Positions 1 through 12,270 of a stretch of 64,000 nt of DNA are shown one piece after another (the stretch's first letter is position 1; each line of letters begins with the position of its first letter). The notes beneath the pieces are model-generated. The model saw only the letters and a program-made list of their open reading frames with translations. It had not been told where the DNA came from and did no database searches. Origin of the DNA: Lampris incognitus (taxonomy: Eukaryota > Chordata > Actinopteri > Lampriformes > Lampridae); assembly GCF_029633865.1 (NCBI RefSeq), contig NC_079212.1, positions 101,544,433 through 101,608,432 on the forward strand, in the 5' to 3' direction. The position numbers and the translations under genes were made by a program.

Positions 1-2199
1 CTCAGACTTTGTCCAGTTCACTTTATAACCTGAAATGGATGAGAACTTGTCAATACTTTTAAATAGGGAGGAAAGAGAGCGTTCAGGATCGGACATAAAC
101 AAAAGAATGTCATCTGCGTACAACATCAGTTTATGGCATTTGTCACCAATTTGAATGCCTGGAAATGTAGGTTCTTTATGGATAGCCACTGCTAATGGTT
201 CTAGTGCAGTGGCGAAGAGCAGAGGGGAGGGAGGGTCCCCCTGCCTGATGCCTCTTCCGAGTTCAAATGAGGGAGAGATTATGCCGTTGGTGAGCACAGA
301 TGCCTTGGGATGGGTCTATATGAGACTAATCCAATCTATGAACTTCTTGCTGAAACCATAACATTCCAGGGTGGAGAGCATATATTGCCACTCCACCATG
401 TCAAATGCCTTTTCGGCATCCAGCGAGACGGCAGCCATAGGAGAGGTGTTATCCTGAGTAGTCCACATAATATCTACAAATCTCCTAATGTTGTCTGCTG
501 AGGAGCGGGAGCGTATGAAACCGACCTGGTCAGGATGGATCAAAGACGTTATAACCCTGTCCAGCCAATTAGCTAAAATTTTAGATAGTATCTTACTGTC
601 ACAGCAGGTCAAACTAATGGGTCTGAAATTTTTACAATCTAAAGGGTCCTTCCCTTCTTTCAGAATAAGGGTAATAATGGCCTCTGATAGAGAGGGAGGA
701 AGTTTTCCCTTCTCTAGAGCTTCGTTATAGGTGTCTAGGAGTAATGGTGCTAGTTCCTCGGCGTAAGCCTTATAGAGCTCAGCCATGTAGCCATCTAAAC
801 TTGGTGCTTTACTTGAGGGCAGGTGCTTGATAATGTCAGTTATCTCTTCAATAGTAATGGGTGAATCAAGATGTTCAAGCTGGTCCTCTGACAACAATGG
901 AAGATTGAGGGTTGACAGAAATGAAGTAATGTAATTTTTGTCTACCTCTGACTCAGAGGTGTAAAGTTTTACATAAAAATCTCTAAAAGCCACATTTATC
1001 TCCTTGGGCTCAGACAGAAGATGCCCATCTTTCCTCCTAATGGCTGGAATAGTGCGCATTGCTTCTTTCTGTTTAATGTATCTGGCGAGTAGTCTACCAG
1101 CCTTATCGCTCTCCTCAAAATATTTCTGTCTGGCCCGAAAGAGAGAGAATTCTGTCCTCTGAGTCATAATTGAATTAAACTCATACCTCAATCTAGTCAA
1201 CCTGGTAAGATTTTCTGGGGACGTGCTTTTTTTAACGTTTGACTCTGCAGTTCTGATCTGTTTTTCAAGCTCCTTAAGTTTTGCATAATTTTGCTTCTTC
1301 TTATATGAAGAGTGTTGAATTATGTGACCTCTCAAAAAGGCTTTCAGAGCCTCCCAGGCTACTCCTGCCGATGGAGCTGTTGGTAAATTGGTTTCTATGT
1401 AAAGATTAATTTGTGATCTAAGTGATTCCTTAAAGGTATCATCTAATAAAAGGCTGGAGTTTAATCTCCATCTAATTGATTTAACTGGCATATTTAAGGA
1501 TAGTGCACGAAGAAATATTGGACTATGGTCTGAAAGAATTATATTACCAATGTTGCTTTATACTATAGTGGGTATTAGCGACTGAGATACCAAAAAGAAA
1601 TCTATCCTAGAGAATGAGCTATGGGGCGGAGAGAAGAATGTATAATCCCTTGATGATGGGTTTTGTAGCCGCCAAACATCTATCAAACCAGATGCCTTGG
1701 ACATATTTTTTAGCACCGCATGCGTTCTGAAGGTGCGGGCTGATGGAGAGCTGCGATCTAGTATTGGGTCCATTTCTTCATTAAAATCCCCACCCATGAT
1801 AATTGGATAGTCTCCCATATCGTTTAATTTCTTCTCCAGGAGTCAAAAAAATGCAGGATCGTCTATATTTGGAGCATACACATTTGCTAGTATGATGCTA
1901 TTACTCTGGATCTCACAAAGCATCAACAGAATTCTCCCCACCTCAGCTGCACTCTTTCTTATGCATTTGAATTGTACTTGCTTATTAATTAATGTTGCTA
2001 TCCCTCTGCTCTTGCTACTGCCACAAGCAGCCTCCACAAAGCCCACCCAGTCAGTACAAAGCTTCTGGGATTCTTGTGCTAGTAAATGGGTCTCCTGCAT
2101 AAACACTCTGTCACATTTCTTTGATTTAATGAAAGTTAATACTTTCTTCTTTTTAATTCTGTTATTGAGGCCTCGGACGTTCCAGCTCATAAACGTCAA
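1..2199 (-). pseudogene. LINE-1 (L1-clade) ORF2 endonuclease/reverse transcriptase, truncated by window edge
   Basis: The minus strand from about 2199 to the window start reads in one frame as an L1-type ORF2. An apurinic-like endonuclease opens with the SWNVRGLN motif near 2190, followed by QETH and then GGDFNE near 1800. A linker follows, then a reverse transcriptase with the FRPISL block and a YADD catalytic box near 120. The frame is broken only by three in-frame stops, near 1843, 1558 and 316, with no frameshift between them. The copy is therefore dead but fairly recent. The C-terminus lies outside the window. In the L1 family this protein nicks target DNA and copies its own RNA at the nick. 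ORF1 is not recognisable upstream (2200-2540). Confidence 0.9.
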
Positions 2200-2230
2200 A
2201 CCGTCTTTACTACTGATTGAGATAATGTAA

Positions 2231-3838
2231 AGTAAGTGTTATACAAGTTTTGCTGTAACTTCCATATTGACCTATTTATGCATGACATCACAAAAAAGTA
2301 AGAGACAAAAAACAAAGAAACTCTAAACATATATATAATAAAAGCTTTGAAAATGCGTCTGCAAAACCAGATGCCTGAACTACAGTCAGTTTGGTCCGTG
2401 ACTCTCTAACTTGAAGCTGCTGTAAAGTGCCCTCCCTGCCCCGCCCACTCCGTCTCTGCGCTCGTGTCCGACATCCGGGAGCGTGGATAATACATCCACC
2501 TCTCTGTCTGACACAAGCCTGACCATACCATTAGTAACAAAGAGCGTGACATTTTGAACTTTGGCAATTATTTACATATTAGACCGAACTAGTCTATGCT
2601 AAAAAATAAATAAATAAATGAATAAAATAAACTGTTAACCCAAGACGCCAGTAGTAGGAACCAACATACTTTATATACTTACATCTTTGTATAGATAAAG
2701 ATAGATTTGTATAGATAAAACTTAACTACTTCACCTCCAAAATGGGACTGTTTCAATATATATATTCAGTTATTTTTTTTACATTTCATGTTTTTCAGGC
2801 CTTGTTATGTTTGATAGATTAGCAATATGTGTTTTCCGTTTTGTTTTTCAGGTAATATTTTCACTTTTTCAATTTTGCTATTGAAGTTCACTTCTCTGAA
2901 GTTTAAATTGTTTAAATATAGTTTTATAGTTGTTAAAATGTTAATTTTGGTTTCAGTCGTTTCCTTATAGACATACTAAAATATGCAATGCATTAATATC
3001 TCAATTGGGTATTTATCTTGACAGAATATAGAGTTTAAAAACCAGCTGTCATTTTGACTGCTCATGGTCATTTTAGATAGGAGTGAAATCCCGGTTGTTC
3101 GAGTCTTAAACATTTGTGTTGTCATTGATTAAATTAATTATTTGCATTTAAAGTACTCTGTGTGTGTTATATTTACATGCCATTAAGTTATAATTTGAGT
3201 TTACAAAGGGAATAGTAACTAAAAATAGATTTTTTTTAGTGGGATTTAAAATGAATGGTTCATATTCCTGCTAAGTGGAGGCACCGTCATATATTTGTAA
3301 TTCATAATTAGGTTCAAAGTATAAAAGCTAGTAATTTCATTTCGGTTACACAGGTTAGCATGGCCAGCCACAAGTACCCTGGGCCCCGCCCATAGTACTA
3401 CAACACCCTTTTAACAGTTAGTAACTATACATGGGTCGGGTGTTACACAAGCAAAAACAGTTCTCTACCTTAAAAGCAGCAAGCTAGCTAGCAGTGTTTA
3501 CTAATGTTATATGTCATCATTTATTTTACTGATGTAGTTATTTGTAGTGTTAATTTTCAAGTTAAACTACCTAAGCCAAGCTATATGCTAGTTGCATTTA
3601 TTTCCAATTTATTAATTTGAATGTAGCATTATTTTGCAGCAATGCAAAAAGGCATTTATGGTGGAACTGCAATTTTTGGTGGAGGAAATTGCAAATACTA
3701 TAAACATATTTCAAACAATGTTTCTGGGTTCTTTTACTTTGTAAAACTGTTTTATAAAAGCAATAGCACACGTGATGTGTGTTGTCATTCTTAACACGTG
3801 GCTGAAATTTGGTCGCAGACACGAGCTGAAGGTGAATG
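2231..3838. other. No recognisable gene (1.6 kb, AT-rich)
   Basis: About 2231-2540 may be 5' sequence of the L1 element because it directly precedes its ORF2; it includes a GC-richer patch near 2430-2490. The rest is AT-rich with no coding pattern, RNA gene or clear repeat boundary that I could recognise. Confidence 0.5.
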
Positions 3839-5171
3839 CTGCAGATCAAGCATCACTAATTTGCGGACCGCGGGCTGGATCTGGACCCAGTGAAGGTTCT
3901 ATGTGGACCCAACCCATTTCTGATAAATGAATGAGAATCATTAATAATGTTGAAGGAGCGGGTTTTTTCCATGGGCATGGCTGTAGACATTTGGCACAGC
4001 TATTTCAGCTCATTCTACCTGCAACGAGTTCCAAACCTCTGGCTAATATGCTCAGAAACTGTGGCAATAGTAAAGCGTGGCAATGTGAATCACCACAAAA
4101 AACAAACAAACAAAAAAACAAAAACAAAAAAAAACTAAACACAGATCTTCTGAACAAACATACCCACAGAAGTCAGAGGTGAGAGGGCACGCAAAATAGA
4201 GTCAAAATGAAACTAGAGCCCAATATGACTGGTCCACCCAAATCCTCTCCCATTCATTTACAGCCCAGCAACGTGCAAATGAATGTTCCCTGGAAGTTCC
4301 ATGGATTTTGGGCCAACGTAAAAAGCCATTTACTAATGGGGCTGTGGTAAAGGAATGTATGAATGCTGTTCCTGAGACTACTTGAGGGTAAACCAAAAGA
4401 TGAGTTGTGTGAACAGATCAAGCAAGTCCCCATTTCAGCTTCACAAGCAACAAAAACGACTGAATTATTAACAGAGGATGTACTGGCACTGCTTAATGCA
4501 GCTATACAGAGTGCAGTATGCATATCATTAGCTACTGATGAATCCACAGATGTAACTGATAATGCCCAGCTTTTGGTGTATGTCAGATTTTTCCACAAAG
4601 AGAAGCAATGCTCTGTGAGAACCTGTTAGGTGTAGCACCACTTGAGACACACACAAGAGAGGACATATATGAGGCCATAAAGGAGATGCTGAGAAAGAGG
4701 GGGATAGATCTGGAGCCCCTGCCATGGTAGGAGGAGAGAAAGGCACTGCGGCATGGATGACAGAGGACAACCCTGCTCTTGTATTTTACCACTGTATCAG
4801 CCATCAGACTGTTCTGTGTGCCATTTTATCAGAAGAATATGCTAAAGTAATGAACACGGTGATTAAATTTATCAACTTCCTCAGAGCATCCTCATCCCAT
4901 CAGCACTGTCTGCTGTGTGAGTTCCAGAAAGAAGTGGATGCAAATGACATACTGCTACTGCACAACAATGTATGATGGGTCAGGAAAGGCAGGGTGTTTA
5001 AGCGCTTTTGGTCCATCCGAAAAGAGCGAGCAGCTTTCTTAGGGCAGCTCAAGAGTCAGAAGGCAACACAGTTTTCCTTTTTTTTGTAAGATGAGTGCAA
5101 CATGGATATTGTTGCTTTTTTTTGGTAGACATCACATCACACCTTAATGAACTCAATTTAAAGCTGCAAGG

Positions 5172-5900
5172 TGTAACGGGGGCAGTCCTATGCTGTTCTA
5201 TGCTGGTCAGCCTGCTGCACGCTCGTCACTCATCAGTAGCTCTGCGTTGTGTTCTATTTTCGGTGGGGTCCCAGGTATTGTGGGGGCCCTCAGTTTCTCA
5301 TCATCATCATCATCATCATCATCATGATCAAAGAAGGAGGGGGGGACACACAGGACTCTATTTGGCCCACCTTGCCATTTATTTTGGTTTCAAACTCTTC
5401 GACAAACGTCCAGTCCTCCAGCGGGAGCGGTGTTTCTTACGGACGTGGGGGTCGAAGTTCAACCACTACCCGGACTTCACTCGTGTGCGTTAGAAGGAGA
5501 AACCGTCCACGGGACTCCGATGTAAGAAAGGATAAACAAGTATTTTATCCCACAGCTTGCAGTATCTTCTTACAGGGATACTCAAAGTTACGTTCTCTTC
5601 AACCAGCAAAAAAAACTGTCCTACGGTAAGAAACACGTGTGGCTCGGCTCGATTGCTGCTTGAGACTCCTCCCACAAAACAAAAATGGCCTCTCCCGCGT
5701 TCCCTCTTCCGTGTACCCACACGACCTCTCTCTTAAAGCGACAGTACACGTATATGACGGTCGTTGTAAAACATACATAAAAGTAAATAATGACATAAAA
5801 TAAAATGTAGTAAACACAAATAACAGCACACAGACAGGATTTGGTGATATTTCATACTCAAACAAAATAAAATAAAAACATTAATTTTAACCTGGTTACA
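5172..5900. mobile_element. Solo LTR nested in the hAT element
   Basis: A 729-bp block begins TGTAACGG and ends GGTTACA, the TG...CA ends with short inverted repeats typical of LTRs. It is flanked by the 4-bp duplication AAGG (5168-5171 and 5901-5904). It splits the hAT coding sequence exactly between two blocks that are contiguous in relatives (KLQG and KNNSVCDLM). There is no internal retroviral-type coding region, so it is a solo LTR left by recombination between two LTRs. An AATAAA-like stretch near 5868-5880 could be its polyadenylation signal. The superfamily (Gypsy or other) cannot be decided from the LTR alone. Confidence 0.75.
5298..5325. repeat. (CAT)n microsatellite inside the solo LTR
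   Basis: Nine or so uninterrupted CAT triplets. The run of histidines or isoleucines it gives in open frames is an artefact. Confidence 0.95.
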
Positions 5901-7029
5901 AAGGCAAGAACAATTCAGTTTGTGATCTGATGAAAGCTGTCTGCTTCTTCCAGAGGAAACTGATAGTGTTCAAGGAAGATCTCCAAAGAGACTGTGCACA
6001 CTTCCCAAAAGTGCAGGAACAGATGCAGGATGAAAGAGATGTCTTTTCTTATGTTGACTTTATGGACAAGCTGATTGGAAACTTCAGTAAAAGGTTTGAC
6101 AGCTTCAGCCTTGGGCAGCAGCTCCTCCTGCTCATTCAGAATACATTCCTCATCACAGATGTCAGAGGATTTTCAAAGGATGGGACACAGACTTTCAAGT
6201 GGGCCCATGCAGGGTCATTGCAGATGGAACTGATAGATCTGTAAGCAAATGTTGCACTGAGAACATTTTGGATTGACTGACCCTGCTAATTTCTGGCTAC
6301 AGACTGTGCCTGAGACCGTTTTCCTTGTTCTAGCCAAAGTAGCGCTACACACCTTGACCATGTTTGGCTCCACCTACATTTGAGAATCAGATTTCTCATG
6401 TATGAACATTATCAGAACATAGTATCATTTCAGGCTCACCACTGAGCACCTACTATATCAGCATGAGTGGTACTTACAGATTCAAACTACTGGCAGGACA
6501 ATTAAAGGCCAACTTCTCTTCACTAAGTGTGAGACAAAAGGGGAAGGAAGAAGAATGAAGATTAGAGATAATTACTAATATTGTTACTTATTCAATTACT
6601 GTCGATAAGAAAGGTAGAGAGGTGAGGAAGAACATATGGGAAAAGAGAACAGGGGATATTTAAGTTCTATTTGCACTTTTTCAAAGAGATGCACCTTTTA
6701 ATTGTTATTCAGAAGATTATTTTGTTTGGGTTTATTTGAAATGAGAAATTCATTGTGAGCTTCATTTGATCTGTTTTCCTCTCATGTTCAATGTGTCCGC
6801 ATTTACTGATCAGTTGCGTAGTTTAACTCTGCATTGTTCATTTTATTTGATAGTAATTCATACAACAACTGCGTATATAGACCTCTGAATCATAGCGCAA
6901 GGTAGACATAGTTTTGGACCTTTGATGGGAGGAAATATTTGTGACTGGACGTCCTTGAATTCTAGTTGAATACCCCTGCTGTAGATCATTACATGTTATT
7001 GCCGACTTTTCATGTTTTACTGCTTAAGT

Positions 7030-7375
7030 AAATGGTGGCACAGTGGTTAGTGCTGTCGCCTCACAACAACAAGGTCCTGAGTTCGAACCCCGCGGTTGTC
7101 CAACCTTGGGGTCATCCCAGGTCATCCTCTGTGTGGAGTTTGCGTGTTCTCCCCGTGTCTGCGGTGTTTTTTCTCCGGGTGCTCCGGTTCCCCCCACCAT
7201 CAAAAAGACATGCATGTTAGGGTTAATACTCCTGTCTGTGCCCCTGACCAAGGCATGGCAAGATGAACTGGAGTTGGTCCCCAGGCGCTGCATGGCAGCT
7301 GCCCACTGCTCCTAGCTACACAGCTAGGATGGGTTAAATGCAGAGCATAAGTTCCTTACGAGGCTCAATAAAGTA
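7030..7375 (+). mobile_element. tRNA-derived SINE (family A, copy 1)
   Basis: The head gtggcacagtggttag resembles a pol III A box and gagttcgaaccc resembles a B box, about 40 bases apart as in a tRNA. The body contains tgttctccccgtgtctgcgg and aaagacatgcatgttagggt, shared with the copy at 46,196-46,550. The tail merges into a CT-rich simple repeat at 7376-7396. Open frames across it are not genes. Confidence 0.75.
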
Positions 7376-7564
7376 TCTCTCTCTCTCTTTCTCTTGCTTA
7401 GAAGAGGTGATTGCTTTAAGATAAGGCTTCCCATAAAATTTGATTAGACATTTCAAAAATCAACCAATTAAATTTTTAACAATGTCTATATTTTAACAAT
7501 TGATGACATTTTAACAATGTCATCATTCATGGTGAGTTTCATTCATCATGGCAAATTATTAGAA

Positions 7565-8325
7565 TCAGGAATCAGGAACACTTTATTTGTCATTTCACTT
7601 AGTGCACTTGCGTACATGAAATGAAATGAAATACCATTTCCCCCAGCCCACAGCAGTACAACAAAAAGACAAAAATGCATCCAAAAACTACAAGAACACA
7701 CATATCCAAACTAACACATCCAATTTAAACAAAATCGCACACAAAACAAAAAATCACTGTCCAAGGGAACTGAACGCCAACCAGGATGACTGTCGGAACC
7801 GCCGGTGTGCATGGGCTAACAGTACAGTTAGCTTAGCCCGCCCCACTTCCGTGTCCTGTCAGACCGCCCTCGACGTTTCCTCCTCGGATGCAGCTCCAGG
7901 CAAGGGCTGGGGTCACTGAGCCCACCGGACGAAGCAGACCAAGCTCTCCCAGCCGATCCAGCACCAGCTCCCCCAGCCAGACATCCTCGACACACCTCCC
8001 CACACTCCTCATGACGACATCAAAAACACTGCAGTCAACACCAGGTGTGGCCGCCGCCAGACCGCCCTCGGTGTTATCGGAACTGCCGGTCTGCATGGGC
8101 TAGGAGTTAGCTTAGCCTGTCCCGCTGTCCCGGCCGATCCAGCGCCAGCTCTCTTAGCCCAGCCATCAAACGAAGACAGAACTTAAGATGCAGATGTGTA
8201 CAAAGACATTGCATGGACGGTACTGGGTGAGGCCGCCGCAAATGTGAAGTCGCACCGCCATCGTCTGACACCGGCACTGGGCGAGGCCGCTGCAAACGAG
8301 AATTCGCGCAGCCATTTTCCCACAC
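7565..8325 (-). mobile_element. GC-rich dimeric retroposon (copy 1)
   Basis: Read on the minus strand, it begins near 8325 with cttccggtgtgggaaaatgg. It contains two related GC-rich units, each with a block like gcccatgcagaccggcagtt. It ends in gtgaaatgacaaataaagtg with a (ttcctga)n tail near 7565-7590. A second copy on the plus strand at 32,143-32,950 shares the same start, the duplicated unit and a similar tail. I see no protein domain. The simple-repeat tail suggests mobilisation by an L2/CR1-type LINE, which is an inference. Confidence 0.6.
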
Positions 8326-8410
8326 CGGAAGTGGAGCAGACTAACTACGTGAGACCGTTTTCATTGTATTGTACATGTGAATGTGACGGTAAAGTTGAAC
8401 TTGACTGAAC

Positions 8411-8869
8411 TTGAAAATATTTTACTCATTTGATGCAGTTTTCCAAAACAGGAAATAAATAAAGCTTGCATAATCCAAATACATAACATAGTGATTTAGA
8501 CTTGTCTGGCAGGCAGAGTGTGTCAGGTGTTTGTTTTTTTGTTGTTTTTGTTTTTCCAGCTGATGAGACTATCAGTAACCTACTAATTAAATATTTAACT
8601 GCAGATGGTTAAAACACGTAAATATTTTCCAGAACTGTGGTCACGTTCTATACGAAAGTTTCACCATGGCTTCCCAGACCTTAGACTTAAAATACCTAAG
8701 ATATTTTAAAGTCCCCTTTTACCACCATGATGTAATAAAAAATGTTTAACGTTAGGCCTAGAAAGGGCCTAAACTGGCTGACTTTATTAAAACAAACGAC
8801 AAGCTAGATTTAGAATAGAATGAGAATGGATTTGAATGCTCTTATTTGGAATTAGATAACTGACAATTT
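8411..8869. other. No recognisable feature
   Basis: AT-rich sequence without coding pattern or recognised repeat. Confidence 0.5.
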
Positions 8870-9035
8870 CCTATTTTTTCTCCCCATTAAAGGTTTTTTT
8901 ATTTTAGATAGTTTTCCTTATCCGATGAGAGGGTCTAAGGACAAGATGTTGTGTTGCTGTAAAGCCCACTGAGGCAAATTTGTAATTTGGGATATTGGGC
9001 TATACAAACAAAATTGGATTGACTTAACTGTGCTT
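8870..9035 (+). repeat. 3' tail of common fish retroposon (family B fragment)
   Basis: The segment cactgaggcaaatttgtaat followed by attgggctatacaaa and aaaattggattgacttaact matches the 3' ends of copies at 27,411-27,875 and 47,093-47,328. Only the 3' part is present, as expected for a 5'-truncated retroposon. Confidence 0.7.
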
Positions 9036-9228
9036 CCTGAGTCAGTAGTGTCCAATGTGAGATAGCATTTCCTAGATGCTGAGTGTTACTTTATTAATAA
9101 CAAGAGGGTGAGATATAGAAAACAAATATAATAAATCTGTCATACTGCACACGATGCTCTGCATTTTCAAAATCAGGTAAGATTTTGAAGAGCAACTAAA
9201 CCTTGTCCAACGTTTGTGAAATTTCCAT

Positions 9229-9470
9229 CATCTAAAGGTTGAAAAACCCTCTATATTATGGGACCAAGTGATTTAAGCATAGAACATTGCAGAATAAACA
9301 CAGCTGTGGCAGGTGACATTGATAATTGGTCCGTTTGATTAAGGTGTGACAACGAGCAAGCGTTGACAAATATACCTATCATTCACTGCAGCTGTGTTTA
9401 TTCTGCGATGTTTACACCCCCTGGTCCCATGATCAGTCCAGCTCTTGTAGATGGTTTTCACCTTTAGTTG
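9229..9470. repeat. Imperfect foldback (palindromic) element
   Basis: Two arms of about 95 bases are inverted copies of each other. For example, gcagaataaacacagctg at 9289-9306 pairs with its complement at 9391-9408, and gggaccaag near 9260 pairs with ctggtccc near 9421. It is probably a MITE with decayed ends. No target duplication was secure. Confidence 0.65.
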
Positions 9471-10781
9471 GAAGCAAACTCAAAAAAGGGTTATAGGGTT
9501 TGTTTGCGCTTTAAAAGTCCTCCAGTGTATTGAGCTGAATGTCACTAAAAAGTCGCTGGCAGGATGACAAATAAGTCAAAGATTTTGTTGTTTTCTCTCT
9601 AGCGCTCCCTCTATAGAGACAAATTAATATAAAAAATACAATTTCAGGCATATTTAAACATCCATTTTAATTATGACTTCTTTTTATATGCATAGATTTC
9701 AATCATATAATACATAAACAAATTACATTATTGTTGTTATTATTTGTATTTATTTATTTTGCCTTCTGGGTACTTTAAAACAGTCATTCCCCCAAACGAG
9801 CATTATTCTACCATGCACAGAGTATTACCCAACCTGCCCCCCCAGTAGTTGGTTTTGATTCTTCTTCTTCCAGTTTGTCACCTCTGAAACCAACCAGGAC
9901 TTGACTGAGAGGGAGGGACAAACGAGGACGTCACTTGGTAACTCTGCTGAATAACATTTCCCAATATAATTACAGACAAGAAAAACATATGTGCCTGAAT
10001 GTCATTATGGGTCTGATGTTTTCAATACAGAGCTGAAGCCGGTTGTAAGACTGTGCATGCTAATGCTAGTGTGCCTTCTGGCAAAGCAAATGAACAATCA
10101 TGCAAATGTAAATTGGTGTTATGCCTTTACATTTTGAATTTTTTTTTATTTTGATATACTTTAATGATACATGAAAATGTACTATATTCATAGGCTAGCA
10201 AATCAGAATCAGAATGGCAAATGACAGAATAAGAATCAAATGGATAAAGATAAACATTTGTCAGTGCATGTGGGTATATGGGTGAGCTCCACTCCTGCTG
10301 CTGCGTATAAGGGCACTATCCCATGACAAAATTGTGTTGGAGTATTAAACTCTTTGCGGCCTTGTGCAATACCAAACACTTACATAGGGGAGATGCACTG
10401 TAAAACGGCAGTTATGTTGTCAGTACATTGACCAGGGGACCGCTCCACTGAAGAGTTCAAGTGTCTTGCTCAAGTTTCAGAGGGAGTGGAGGCCACATCT
10501 TACTCATTTTACCCACTTGGAACTTGAACCTGTCAATTGTGTGCACAAAGTCCCTTTGCAGAAATCCCTTTCTCCAAACATCTATGCTGCCCTTATTTTA
10601 AGAATTCAATATTTCTAATTTCTAATCAATAATTGAACCATATTTAAAGTAATTCATAATGGATCGCATTTGGAGATGATAACCTATGACCCGGCCTGCT
10701 TGCCTTGCCGTGCAGTACAATAAACACTGTTGGTTCAGCGATGATGAACCAGCAACCTTTGCACCTCACGCCAGTTCCTAC
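9471..10781. other. No recognisable gene
   Basis: AT-rich spacer with a poly-T rich patch near 10,139. I see no coding, RNA or clear repeat signal. Confidence 0.5.
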
Positions 10782-10784
10782 AAC

Positions 10785-11031
10785 TTTGGGTTCGCGAAGC
10801 GAACCCTAGTTATAGGAACAATGACAAAATGGCTGAGAGGGTTATTGCATTGTGACATCATCCACAATAGCTCGCTGGAAAAAAGAAAAACGATGGAGGT
10901 GCATTCCCCGTGCCAATCCCGGACAATATGACCCCCTGTGGTCATATGTCCTCCCACCGACCCCGTATTGGCACGCCCACCGGAAGCGCTATTCCTCTTT
11001 GTAAGTCGAACCATCTCCAACTAAATGAGCA
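10785..11031. repeat. DIRS left inverted terminal repeat
   Basis: From 10,825 to 11,031 it is the inverse of 16,468-16,661 apart from an 11-base gap near 11,002. The outermost 40 bases (10,785-10,824) contain gggttcgcgaagcgaaccc, itself a near-palindrome. They are not matched by the other terminal repeat but are matched by the internal complementary region. Confidence 0.9.
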
Positions 11032-11069
11032 CCACACCTGTGGCCCGGGTAAGAGGAGAACGGCTCTAT

Positions 11070-11165
11070 TCTCAGCCATTTTGTCGTTGTTCATATAACT
11101 AGGGTTCGCTTCGCGAACCCAAAGTTACATTTCACGTACTCCAGAGGGTTATTGCATTGAACAAC
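11070..11165. repeat. DIRS internal complementary region (ICR)
   Basis: Read in reverse complement, it gives the right outer end (ggagtacgtgaaatgtaac) immediately followed by the left outer end (tttgggttcgcgaagcgaac...). In other words, it is a stored copy of the circle junction. In the DIRS model this region templates completion of the two unlike outer ends during replication. Confidence 0.88.
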
Positions 11166-11252
11166 GACAGGATTCGTGCCTCCGTTCCCTAGCCGTCCAA
11201 TGAACCCTTCAAACCCCTGGTGGGAAGGGGTACGCATTCTGATGAGAGCATC

Positions 11253-12270
11253 CTAAGAGGCCTGCTCCAGAACAGCGTCGGCAACCGACCGCACCTTAAC
11301 GTGCCGGTAATAATGCCGTAAGAAAGTGGTCTCACCACTCCAAACCGCCGCCTGGCGGATGACCTCCCAGTCGATACCTGACAACACAGCTATCGACGTA
11401 GCAGTCCCTCGGGTAGAATGCGCCTTCAGCTTAGGAGCTGTTTTACCCGCTTTGGTATACGCCTCCGTAATACCATCCACCAGCCAGTGTGCTAGCCTCT
11501 GGGTGGAAAGGGCATAACCTGGTTTGCTCACTCTGTAGGTCAACAGCAGCCTGTCAGACCTACGAATATCTGCTGTCCGCCGCATGTAAATGCGTAAAGC
11601 CCGTACAGGACACGAGAGGTGCAAGCGTTTCTCATCCCTAGTCACCGGTGACGGATGAAACGCGTGTATCACCACCGGGGCCCTACTCGTCAGGACAGAC
11701 ACAGTTTTGGGCACGAAGCTGGGGTCTGTAAAGAGCGTGACCATCAGATCACCAGAAAACACCATCCCCTTGATGGTGAGTGCAGTGAGCTCACAACCCC
11801 TCGCTGCGGTGGTAAGTGCCAAGAGCACAGCCAGCTTAGCCGAGACATAACGCATGTCTGCCGTAGACATGGGTTCAAAGGGATCTTTCTCTAGTGCGCG
11901 CAGAACAAGGGAAGCATCCCAAGTTTCAGCTCTCGTAAGCTCCTTAGCTGAGAGCTTCTTAGTACCCAACAGGTACTGCGTCATGAGCGGGTGCGTGAAA
12001 ACCGTGCTACCCTCGATCTTCCCCCCAGACGAACGTGAGAGCCGATACACAGACTTTGACCGAGGAGAAAGACCATAGTCTATCACTCCTACAGACCTCC
12101 ACAAAAGTCAGTATAGGGCCAATCCCTACTGACAAAGGGTCCATGTCGCGTTCAGCGCAAAATTGGTCAAATCGATTCCAGTACCCCTGGTACCTGGAAT
12201 ACGTGGAGTCTTTACGCGCCGCTAAGATGACACGAATCACTTGCGCACTAAATCCCATAGCTAAGAGCCT
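11253..12270 (-). pseudogene. DIRS tyrosine recombinase
   Basis: The C-terminal catalytic half is open from 12,104 to 11,253. It shows TAARGCELTALT (first catalytic Arg), HSTRG (His-x-x-Arg) and LRHYYRHV (nucleophilic Tyr), the full R-H-R-Y set. The N-terminal core-binding part (YKARLLAMGFSAQ... to about 12,090) lies in a different frame, so one frame change near 12,080-12,100 separates the halves. In the family, this enzyme integrates the circular DNA copy and replaces a DDE integrase. It overlaps the 3' end of the polyprotein region, as usual in DIRS elements. The copy as it stands would not give a full protein without a frame change. Confidence 0.88.

Larger units (their letters stand above)
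3931..6460 (+). pseudogene. Broken hAT transposase (ZBED5/GTF2IRD2-like)
   Basis: Fragments appear in family order. A BED-finger-like piece with CSETVAIVKRGNVNHH lies near 4040-4100. A DDE-fold segment with LATDESTDVTDNAQLLVY lies at 4363-4620. Then come ALVFYHCISHQ (about 4765-4810), LLHNNV (about 4960) and LNELNLKLQG (about 5140-5171). After the inserted LTR, reading resumes at about 5905 with the SVCDLM block and continues through ITDVRGF to about 6300. Many stops and frameshifts separate the pieces. Hosts have domesticated relatives of this transposase group, but this copy is clearly non-functional. Confidence 0.8.
3847..6978 (+). mobile_element. hAT transposon remnant (Charlie / ZBED5-GTF2IRD2-like group)
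   Basis: A decayed hAT transposase runs through this interval. The likely target duplication is ctgcagat (3839-3846) on the left and ctgtagat (6979-6986) on the right, 7 of 8 matching. The right end reads ...tacccctg, which fits the CAGGGG start of hAT terminal repeats on the opposite strand. The left terminal repeat is poorly preserved, so the left edge is less certain. The element was later interrupted by a solo LTR (5172-5900). Confidence 0.65.

Noticed and set aside
5095..5493. His-run protein
   Set aside because: It crosses from the hAT into the solo LTR; the histidines are the (CAT)n tract.
7043..7315. Open frames in the SINEs near 7.1 kb and 46.3 kb
   Set aside because: They come from conserved SINE sequence; the two copies share them only because the repeat is shared.
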